Assembly (NCBI GenBank): GCA_007126675.1
Contig: SLAU01000045.1
Span: forward strand, 1-7,452
DNA: 7,452 nt
Source of the DNA: Balneolaceae bacterium
Lineage (GTDB): Bacteria > Bacteroidota > Rhodothermia > Balneolales > Balneolaceae
Direction: 5' to 3'
Every line of letters begins with the position of its first letter. Position 1 is the stretch's first letter. The position numbers and the translations under genes are program-made. Under the pieces are notes generated by a model that was given only the letters and a program-made list of their open reading frames with translations, made no database searches and had not been told where the DNA came from. This document shows, in pieces, positions 1-5,556 of the stretch.

Positions 1-47
1 AAAGATTAAAACTCACTACAATAATTCGAAAGAACGTATTTGGCTAG

Positions 48-120
48 TACCGCGTACGGGATTCGAACCCGTGTTACCGCCGTGAAAGGGCGGCGTCCTA
101 AACCCCTAGACGAACGCGGC
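48..120 (-). tRNA. tRNA-Glu (anticodon UUC)
   Basis: Read on the minus strand this folds as a complete 73-base cloverleaf. The D stem is GTCT/GGAC, the anticodon stem CCGCC/GGCGG with loop CTTTCAC, and the T arm ACGGG-TTCGAAT-CCCGT. The anticodon TTC (genomic 84-86) reads GAA and GAG. The acceptor stem is GCCGCGT/ACGCGGT with discriminator A, so the first pair is a G1-U72 wobble. The variable loop has four bases. No CCA is encoded: the gene is followed by CTAG, so the tail must be added by CCA nucleotidyltransferase. It is the last tRNA of the cluster visible here, and no terminator hairpin is seen between it and the window edge. Confidence 0.97.
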
Positions 121-144
121 ATACTATTAACTAAATCAAAAAAG

Positions 145-215
145 AGGCGACAAGCGGATTCGAACCGCTGTACGAGGTTTTGCAGACCTCTGCCTAACCA
201 CTCGGCCATGTCGCC
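145..215 (-). tRNA. tRNA-Cys (anticodon GCA)
   Basis: A 71-base cloverleaf on the minus strand. The acceptor stem GGCGACA/TGTCGCC is fully Watson-Crick. The anticodon stem is GAGGT/ACCTC with loop CTGCAAA and anticodon GCA (genomic 181-183), which reads UGC and UGU. The T arm is AGCGG-TTCGAAT-CCGCT. The discriminator base is U73, the known identity element for cysteinyl-tRNA synthetase, which supports the assignment. No CCA is encoded. It lies 24 bases upstream of tRNA-Glu in the transcription direction, so the two are probably processed from one precursor. Confidence 0.97.
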
Positions 216-270
216 GGACGAAGCTCTTTCAGTCGCCATCATAAAAACTTTCAGTACATCAAGTTTTAAG

Positions 271-344
271 TACGCCCGACAGGACTCGAACCTGTAACCT
301 ACTGCTTAGAAGGCAGTTGCTCTATCCGGTTGAGCTACGGGCGC
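271..344 (-). tRNA. tRNA-Arg (anticodon UCU)
   Basis: A 74-base cloverleaf on the minus strand. The anticodon stem is ACTGC/GCAGT with loop CTTCTAA and anticodon TCT (genomic 308-310), which reads AGA and AGG, codons common in AT-rich genomes. The T arm is ACAGG-TTCGAGT-CCTGT. The acceptor stem GCGCCCG/CGGGCGT has six Watson-Crick pairs and a terminal G1-U72 wobble, with discriminator A. No CCA is encoded. A 55-base spacer separates it from tRNA-Cys and a 96-base AT-rich spacer from tRNA-Pro. No second promoter is convincing in the longer spacer. Confidence 0.97.
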
Positions 345-440
345 TCAGTAAAAATCTTGATTTTTAAATGATTAATTCTGAATTCAATTGAACAGAGCAC
401 CCGCATATTATCCAAAATTTATCATTCAAAACGATTAATG

Positions 441-514
441 TCGGGGAGACAGGATTTGAACCTGCGACCCTTCGCTCCCAAAGCGAATGCGCTACCGGAC
501 TGCGCCACTCCCCG
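441..514 (-). tRNA. tRNA-Pro (anticodon UGG)
   Basis: A 74-base cloverleaf on the minus strand. The acceptor stem is CGGGGAG/CTCCCCG with discriminator A; the C1-G72 pair is usual for bacterial tRNA-Pro. The anticodon stem is TTCGC/GCGAA with loop TTTGGGA and anticodon TGG (genomic 478-480). With a modified U34 it could read all or most CCN codons. The T arm is GCAGG-TTCAAAT-CCTGT with one G-U pair. No CCA is encoded. It is the promoter-proximal gene of the cluster, about 40 bases downstream of the -7 box at 555-562. Confidence 0.97.
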
Positions 515-554
515 AGTAATTTTCACATCAAATTTTCAACTCTTCAAAAGAAAC

Positions 555-585
555 CAAAGATAAAAGTTTTAATTTCGGAATGCAA
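555..585 (-). promoter_or_regulatory. Predicted promoter of the tRNA Pro-Arg-Cys-Glu cluster
   Basis: On the minus strand TTG (585-583) is followed by 20 bases and then TATCTTTG (562-555), a full match to the Bacteroidota -7 consensus TAnnTTTG at the expected distance from the -33 TTG. Transcription should start near 548, leaving a leader of roughly 35 bases before tRNA-Pro. The element lies between the stop codon of the upstream glycosyltransferase gene (604) and the first tRNA. The cluster can therefore be expressed independently, although no terminator separates it from that gene. Confidence 0.72.
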
Positions 586-603
586 TCAGAACCGGTAAGT
601 TTC

Positions 604-1569
604 TTACTGAATTATCCCTTTTTCTCTAAGCCATTCAGTAAAAAATCCAATCCCATATGCCGTTAACTGAATAAAAGATGTGATTATTGCCAGTAATGCA
701 ATTACCGGATTTTTTTCCTGAATTAAGGCTCCTGTAAAAATCAAAATTGCGTAACCCAAATAAAAATACCACAGATCAGAAATAATTACTACGGATGAGA
801 AAAGTCCGGCAATGGAAACGATCAGACCAGTCAAAAATATAAGTGGGAAAAAGTGAATCAACTTTACCTCATCAGGATAAAACCTGCCGATATTGATTCT
901 GGCCCTCCCAAAAAAATGAAGCTGTTTAAAAAACTGCCTCAGGTTTGTGCGTCGTTTATGATAGACGTATGCCTCATCGATTAAAGCAGTAGAAAAGCCG
1001 TGTTCAATAATGCGAAGGCTAAATTCGATATCTTCGCCCATGCGGGTAATTTTATAACCGCCCGTTTTCTTAAACACTTCTTTTGAAATTCCCATATTAA
1101 AACTTCGGGGATGGAATTTCCCTACATGTTTTCGATTTCCTCTTATTCCCCCGGTGGTAAAAGGGGAGGTCATACTGTAATTGATGGCTTTCTGAATAGT
1201 GTTAAACGATTGATGCGCTTTATCAGGCCCACCCCAACAATCAACCGGATTTTTTTTGAGGAAACTTTCTACGGCCTCAAAATAGTTTTTAGGAACAATG
1301 CAGTCAGAATCAAATACCACATAATAGTCACCGGTTGCACGCTCGAAACCAAAATTTCTTGAGAATCCCTGGCCTGAATTTTCTTTATAGAAATATTTCA
1401 GATTTAAAGATCTCTGATATTTTTCGACAACATGCTTGCAATCATCATCAGAACCGTCTTCGACTATGATTACTTCAAAATCCGTGAATGTTTGTAAGGT
1501 CAGACTTTCAAGAAGTTCATCTATTTCATCAGGTCTGTTGTAAACAGGTATGATTACCGAATATCGCAT
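604..1569 (-). CDS. Family 2 glycosyltransferase with C-terminal membrane segments
   Basis: The product has 321 residues. The N-terminal GT-A fold starts at once with YSVIIPVYNRP (residues 3-13), so the ATG at 1569 is well placed. VEDGS (36-40) is the nucleotide-binding strand. FDSD (86-89) carries the DxD-type metal and sugar-nucleotide motif. GED (178-180) is the probable catalytic acid region, and HKRRTNLRQFFKQ (204-216) lies where processive relatives have QxxRW. About three hydrophobic helices follow (roughly 236-258, 262-283 and 287-309), so it is probably an inner-membrane enzyme with a cytoplasmic active site that transfers a sugar from a nucleotide donor to a lipid or polysaccharide. 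Donor and acceptor cannot be told. No sugar-pathway or transporter gene is adjacent. It is divergent from the secreted protein at 1638 and has no clear Shine-Dalgarno site. Family assignment is firm; specificity is unknown. Confidence 0.9.
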   Translation of the reverse strand: MRYSVIIPVYNRPDEIDELLESLTLQTFTDFEVIIVEDGSDDDCKHVVEKYQRSLNLKYFYKENSGQGFSRNFGFERATGDYYVVFDSDCIVPKNYFEAVESFLKKNPVDCWGGPDKAHQSFNTIQKAINYSMTSPFTTGGIRGNRKHVGKFHPRSFNMGISKEVFKKTGGYKITRMGEDIEFSLRIIEHGFSTALIDEAYVYHKRRTNLRQFFKQLHFFGRARINIGRFYPDEVKLIHFFPLIFLTGLIVSIAGLFSSVVIISDLWYFYLGYAILIFTGALIQEKNPVIALLAIITSFIQLTAYGIGFFTEWLREKGIIQ

Positions 1570-1637
1570 ATATGCAATTAATCACATTTTTTCGTTCTTT
1601 AAGGCGCGATAATATAACACTAATCATTGGTCTTATA

Positions 1638-2759
1638 ATGAAACTTTTACTTTCTGTTTTTTTACTCTTATTTACCATTTTTGCCAACACAGCGCATTCT
1701 CAGTCTATTCAAATTGAAATTGACAACCAGCATGCAAACCTTGAGCCGGGTGTGTTTAAAACCGATAGCGGTTTGATGTCGAAACAGGGAAATACTGTGG
1801 TGATAGAGGGTAACAGGAATTACTTCAGTTACAACAATCCTGCAAGTGCTTCATTCTCAGGTAATTTTAAAAAAGCAGGTTTAATTACATTTGGTGAAGT
1901 TCCAAAAAGAATAACCGTAGGCCATGATGGGAATCAATTATCAGAGTCTGAGTCAGAGTTTTTGGATCCGGGAGATGATAGTATTCATGTACTGCAGTTT
2001 GATGATGGCAGATCGATTGTGCGCGATAATATTGCAAATTTTACTCTTTATGATGCTGCCGGTAAGCAGGTAATGACCATTTCGAATAGCTCTCAAAGTC
2101 CGGATGGTGAAAGGGTTTCGGGTATCAAATCAGATCCAGGCGGACGAAGTGTTGTATTATATAATCCTGAAATTCGGATGGGAGAAATTAAAAGATCGCG
2201 TGCTTCACTTATCAATAGAAAAAATCAGGATCTTAATACTTTTTATGAAGCAGAGGGACGAACAATTGATGATGTAATTATTTCTGAAAACGGCTCGTAC
2301 ATTTTGTTAATCACAAAGTCTGGTACCAATCATTTTGTAACTGTGTATGATCGTTTTGGGAATGAAATTTTTGATCTGGAAGCTGAGTTTGAACTTCGGG
2401 GAGCCACAATTACTGGTGATGGTAATTATTTAACAATCTATTCGGGCGGCCGTGCTCAGGTTTATAATACACTAAGTAGTGAACGTTTAGGAAGTGCCAG
2501 CCTGAGAGGTAATTTGGTTTTTGCTTCATACCAGCCCGAAGATGATACGATAATCTTATTAGGTGGTGAAGAATCGGGCATGAATATTTCTAATCCTGAA
2601 GTATCGGCCGTGAATATTGGTTTAAGACAAATAGCAAGGGGAGAGGCGAACGCTGAGGTTACTAAGGCTGGATATAATCTGAGCGTAAATAGAACAGCCC
2701 CCAATCAGTACACAGTTATAGGCTTTAATAAAAATCTGTTGCTGACAACAAATTTTTAA
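1638..2759 (+). CDS. Secreted protein of unknown function with beta-propeller-like repeats
   Basis: I do not recognise a named family. From the ATG at 1638 the product has 373 residues and begins with a clear Sec signal peptide: MK, a hydrophobic core to about residue 16, and a likely signal peptidase I cut near NTAHS-Q (about 21/22). There is no lipobox cysteine. The mature protein has strand-turn repeats typical of WD40/YVTN-like propellers: FTLYDAAGKQVMTI (135-148), GSYILLITKSG (219-229) with FVTVYDRFGNEIFDL (233-247), GNYLTIYSGGRAQVYN (262-277), and DDTIILLGG (302-310). This suggests a partial propeller or scaffold rather than an enzyme; no catalytic motif is visible. An in-frame ATG at 1572 would add 22 residues, hide the signal peptide and leave only two bases to the divergent start codon, so I prefer 1638. 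The likely location is periplasm or cell exterior. Confidence 0.75.
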   Translation: MKLLLSVFLLLFTIFANTAHSQSIQIEIDNQHANLEPGVFKTDSGLMSKQGNTVVIEGNRNYFSYNNPASASFSGNFKKAGLITFGEVPKRITVGHDGNQLSESESEFLDPGDDSIHVLQFDDGRSIVRDNIANFTLYDAAGKQVMTISNSSQSPDGERVSGIKSDPGGRSVVLYNPEIRMGEIKRSRASLINRKNQDLNTFYEAEGRTIDDVIISENGSYILLITKSGTNHFVTVYDRFGNEIFDLEAEFELRGATITGDGNYLTIYSGGRAQVYNTLSSERLGSASLRGNLVFASYQPEDDTIILLGGEESGMNISNPEVSAVNIGLRQIARGEANAEVTKAGYNLSVNRTAPNQYTVIGFNKNLLLTTNF

Positions 2760-2760
2760 T

Positions 2761-2799
2761 AAAAAAAAGCCACACTTCGGAGTGTGGCTTTATTCTTTT
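2761..2799. terminator. Bidirectional intrinsic terminator between convergent genes
   Basis: The stem GCCACACT/AGTGTGGC (2769-2776 with 2781-2788) closes a TCGG loop and extends by three A-T pairs to 11 bp. On the plus strand it is followed by TTTATTCTTTT, and on the minus strand by an unbroken run of eight T (complement of 2761-2768). It begins just after the stop of the secreted-protein gene (2759) and lies 19 bases past the clpC stop (2818), so one hairpin can end both convergent transcripts. The minus-strand U tract is stronger, which favours clpC termination. Confidence 0.9.
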
Positions 2800-2817
2800 C
2801 ATAAATTACTGCAAAAA

Positions 2818-5397
2818 CTAAGCTTTTGCTTCCTGTTCTGATTTAGGTTCTTCTGAATCAGAATCATTTTCAGACTCTTTTTTGGATTCGGCTTCCTCCC
2901 AATCAAATTCAAGTCCGTCGCGAGACTTATTCATTTTGATTTTTATCGTTGAGCCTTCAGCATGAGAAACGCCAAGAATTTCTTCTGCCAGCGGATCTTC
3001 TATATATTTCTGAATAGCTCGTCGAAGCGGGCGGGCGCCATATTTCTGGTCAAAGCCCTGATCGGTTATGAAATCTTTGGCTCCTTTTGTAATCTCAATA
3101 TTGTAACCAAGCTTTTCAATTCTTTCAAACAGCTCGGAGGCTATCAGATCGATAATCTTAAAGATATCTTCTTTCTCGAGCGGCTTAAATGTAAGTACAT
3201 CATCGATTCTGTTAAGGAATTCAGGGTTAAATACTTTTTTCAAAGCATCCTGAATTGTTGATTTCATTTTCGCATAATCAAAAGCTGTGTCACTGCTCGA
3301 GAATCCAATTCCTTTACCCATATTTCTGATATCACGGGCTCCGATATTGGAAGTCATGATTATGATCGTGTTTCTGAAATCAACTTTTCGTCCCAGGCTG
3401 TCTGTCAGAATACCGTCATCCAGAACTTGCAGCAGTATATTAAATACATCAGGGTGTGCTTTTTCAATTTCATCAAGCAGCACTACACTGTATGGCTTAC
3501 GGCGGACCTTTTCGGTTAAAATTCCGCCTTCTTCATATCCTACATATCCCGGAGGTGCGCCTACCAGTCTTGACACGCTAAACTTCTCCATGTACTCACT
3601 CATATCAATTCTGATCAGTGCTTCCTCTTTATCAAACAGATATTTGGCAAGTACTTTAGCCATTTCTGTTTTACCAACACCTGTTGGGCCGAGGAAAATA
3701 AATGAACCGATTGGCCTTGAAGGATCTTTCAATCCTGCACGTGTACGTTGTATAGCCTTTGTAAGTTTTTCAATAGCTTCGTCCTGACCAATCACCTGGT
3801 TACCAAGCTCTTCTTTCATTTTCAGAAGTTTTTGGCCTTCCTTCTGGCTGATCTTATTAACAGGAACCCCGCTCATCATAGCAACAACTGAGGCTACGTC
3901 TTCATCAGTAACATCATATACTATATGTTCTGACTCTTTTTCCCACTCCTGTTGGGCTTCTTCGAGCTCGTCCATCAATCGCTTTTCAGTGTCACGCAAG
4001 CGGGCAGCTTCTTCAAAACGCTGCTTTTTGACCATCATATTTTTTTCATTGCTGGCCTTTTCAATCTCATCTTCAAGATCCAGAATGTGCTGCGGAACCG
4101 TGATATTTGACAGATGAACACGAGCACCCACTTCATCCAGAGCATCAATTGCTTTATCCGGCAAAAAGTGGTCTGTTACATATCTGTCGGTCAGGTTTAC
4201 ACAAGCTTCAATCGCTTCCTCCGTATATCTGACACTATGATGCTTTTCGTATTTACCTTTAATTTGATTCAGAATTTCAAAGGTTTCCTCAACAGTGGTC
4301 GGATCAACCATAATTTTCTGGAAACGTCTTTCGAGTGCACCATCTTTTTCAATAAACTGTCGATACTCGTTAAGGGTTGTTGCACCAATTGCCTGAACTT
4401 CACCGCGTGCCAGTGCCGGTTTCAGCATATTTGATGCATCCAGTGAACCGCTGGCACCACCTGCACCTACGATAGTGTGCAGCTCATCAATAAACAGAAT
4501 AACATTTTCAGTTTTTTCGAGCTCACTCATAACAGCTTTCATTCGCTCTTCGAACTGACCACGATACTTAGTACCGGCTACAAGTGCTGCAAGGTCTAAT
4601 GCAATAACGCGCTTATTATAAAGTACACGCGATACTTTTCGCTCAATGATCCTTGATGCGAGCCCTTCAGCAATGGCTGTTTTACCAACGCCCGGCTCAC
4701 CTATAAGTACCGGATTATTTTTTTTGCGACGGCTTAGAACCTGTGCAACTCTTTCAATTTCTTTTTCACGACCAATAATCGGGTCAAGTTTACCGTCTTC
4801 GGCAAGTTGAGTAAGATCTCGGCCGAAATTATCGAGTACAGGGGTTTTCGATTTTTCCATTTTCTTTTCCCTCGAACTACCTGATGATTGTGAACCTTTA
4901 GGTGTAGGCATACTTGCAGCAGCACCTCTTGAGTCTGAAGTATCTGATGTATCACGGGCATTCCCGGAAATTATCAGATCCAGTTCTTCCCGAACTGCAT
5001 CATAAGAGACGCTGAATTGTGACAGAATTTGTGCAGCGATATTTTCTTCGTCTCTAAGCAAGCTAAGCAACAGGTGCTCTGTTCCGATGGTATCACTTTT
5101 GTATAGCTTTGCTTCCAGATAAGTGATCCGGAGTACTTTTTCGGCTTGCTTCGTCAGTGGAATGTTTCCAACTGTTACCGTTCCTCCGGTACCGCGTACT
5201 GTATCTTCAATCGTCTTTTTTAATTTGAAAAGATCACAATCTAAATTCTTTAGTATTCTGATTGCAACACCATCACCAAGACGCACGATGCCGAGTATTA
5301 AATGCTCGGTACCTATGTAGTCGTGACCGAGGCGAAGTGCCTCTTCACGGCTAAACTGAATTACATCACGTACTTTGCTCGAAAAATTTCCCTCCAT
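2818..5397 (-). CDS. clpC: ATP-dependent Clp protease ATP-binding subunit ClpC
   Basis: This 859-residue cytoplasmic Hsp100 unfoldase feeds substrates to ClpP. Two Clp_N repeats (about 4-67 and 79-143) bind adaptors or substrates, followed by a Ser/Thr-rich linker (146-185). AAA+ domain 1 has Walker A GEPGVGKT (233-240), pore tyrosine KYRG (277-280), Walker B LFIDE (301-305) and arginine finger LERRF (355-359). A short middle domain with a UVR motif (about 451-486) separates ClpC from ClpB, whose middle domain is much longer. AAA+ domain 2 has Walker A GPTGVGKT (570-577), pore GYVG (617-620), Walker B VVLLDE (638-643), sensor N684, arginine R730 and sensor 2 GAR (787-789). The ClpP-docking loop is IGF (697-699), so it should partner ClpP. 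The tail (836-859) is rich in Glu, Asp, Ser and Lys and is probably disordered. All key residues are intact. No ctsR, mcsA or mcsB neighbour is present in the window. It has its own promoter downstream of gpmI. Confidence 0.97.
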   Translation of the reverse strand: MEGNFSSKVRDVIQFSREEALRLGHDYIGTEHLILGIVRLGDGVAIRILKNLDCDLFKLKKTIEDTVRGTGGTVTVGNIPLTKQAEKVLRITYLEAKLYKSDTIGTEHLLLSLLRDEENIAAQILSQFSVSYDAVREELDLIISGNARDTSDTSDSRGAAASMPTPKGSQSSGSSREKKMEKSKTPVLDNFGRDLTQLAEDGKLDPIIGREKEIERVAQVLSRRKKNNPVLIGEPGVGKTAIAEGLASRIIERKVSRVLYNKRVIALDLAALVAGTKYRGQFEERMKAVMSELEKTENVILFIDELHTIVGAGGASGSLDASNMLKPALARGEVQAIGATTLNEYRQFIEKDGALERRFQKIMVDPTTVEETFEILNQIKGKYEKHHSVRYTEEAIEACVNLTDRYVTDHFLPDKAIDALDEVGARVHLSNITVPQHILDLEDEIEKASNEKNMMVKKQRFEEAARLRDTEKRLMDELEEAQQEWEKESEHIVYDVTDEDVASVVAMMSGVPVNKISQKEGQKLLKMKEELGNQVIGQDEAIEKLTKAIQRTRAGLKDPSRPIGSFIFLGPTGVGKTEMAKVLAKYLFDKEEALIRIDMSEYMEKFSVSRLVGAPPGYVGYEEGGILTEKVRRKPYSVVLLDEIEKAHPDVFNILLQVLDDGILTDSLGRKVDFRNTIIIMTSNIGARDIRNMGKGIGFSSSDTAFDYAKMKSTIQDALKKVFNPEFLNRIDDVLTFKPLEKEDIFKIIDLIASELFERIEKLGYNIEITKGAKDFITDQGFDQKYGARPLRRAIQKYIEDPLAEEILGVSHAEGSTIKIKMNKSRDGLEFDWEEAESKKESENDSDSEEPKSEQEAKA

Positions 5398-5476
5398 ATC
5401 GGGACCTACTAAATTTTGGAGATTAAAAGTTATTGAGACTAACGCATGAGCTAATTTTTTAGTTCACCGCCAGTAA

Positions 5477-5507
5477 CGAAAGTAGTGTTGAGATAGTCAA
5501 AATGCAA
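5477..5507 (-). promoter_or_regulatory. Predicted clpC promoter
   Basis: On the minus strand TTG (5507-5505), 20 bases, then TACTTTCG (5484-5477) match the Bacteroidota -33/-7 layout with one mismatch (TTCG for TTTG). Spacing equals that of the tRNA and rpsT promoters in this window. The expected start is near 5470, giving a leader of about 70 bases before the clpC ATG at 5397. No Shine-Dalgarno site is evident before that ATG. No CIRCE element or CtsR-type GGTCAAA repeat is present. Confidence 0.6.
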
Positions 5508-5522
5508 GCATGCTATTGCATT
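5501..5522. promoter_or_regulatory. Perfect inverted repeat over the clpC -33 region (candidate operator)
   Basis: AATGCAA (5501-5507) and TTGCATT (5516-5522) are perfect 7-bp inverted arms around an 8-base spacer that itself begins with the palindrome GCATGC. Arm centres are 15 bp apart, so a dimeric regulator could touch the two arms on roughly, though not exactly, the same DNA face. The promoter-proximal arm contains the -33 TTG, a position suited to repression. The alternative is a weak RNA hairpin after gpmI, but no U tract follows and each arm has only two G-C pairs, so it is a poor terminator. Confidence 0.5.
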
Positions 5523-5556
5523 ATTAGAATATCCAAACATCAGCTTAAATATACGA

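Noticed and set aside
1..47. Terminator after the tRNA cluster
   Set aside because: No stem followed by a U run is visible; the cluster may continue or end outside the window.
6..297. Open reading frames of 78 and 85 codons on opposite strands across the tRNA region
   Set aside because: They run through three well-folded tRNA genes and their codons are explained by tRNA sequence; no family resemblance.
345..440. AT-rich spacer between tRNA-Pro and tRNA-Arg as a second promoter
   Set aside because: The nearest box (TAAATTTTG) has one base too many and no TTG lies 19-21 bases upstream.
3287..3787. A 166-codon plus-strand open frame inside clpC
   Set aside because: It is antisense to the highly conserved second AAA+ domain, and its Ser/Pro-rich translation is typical of a shadow frame.
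4734..4961. A 75-codon minus-strand frame overlapping clpC in another phase
   Set aside because: It lies over the ClpC linker and first AAA+ region; the clpC frame is unbroken there, so it is neither a frameshift nor a separate gene.
5448..5465. Hairpin-like GAGCTAA-TTTT-TTAGTTC in the clpC leader
   Set aside because: In the clpC transcript the stem has an A-C mismatch and only two G-C pairs; not convincing as a riboswitch, thermometer or terminator.
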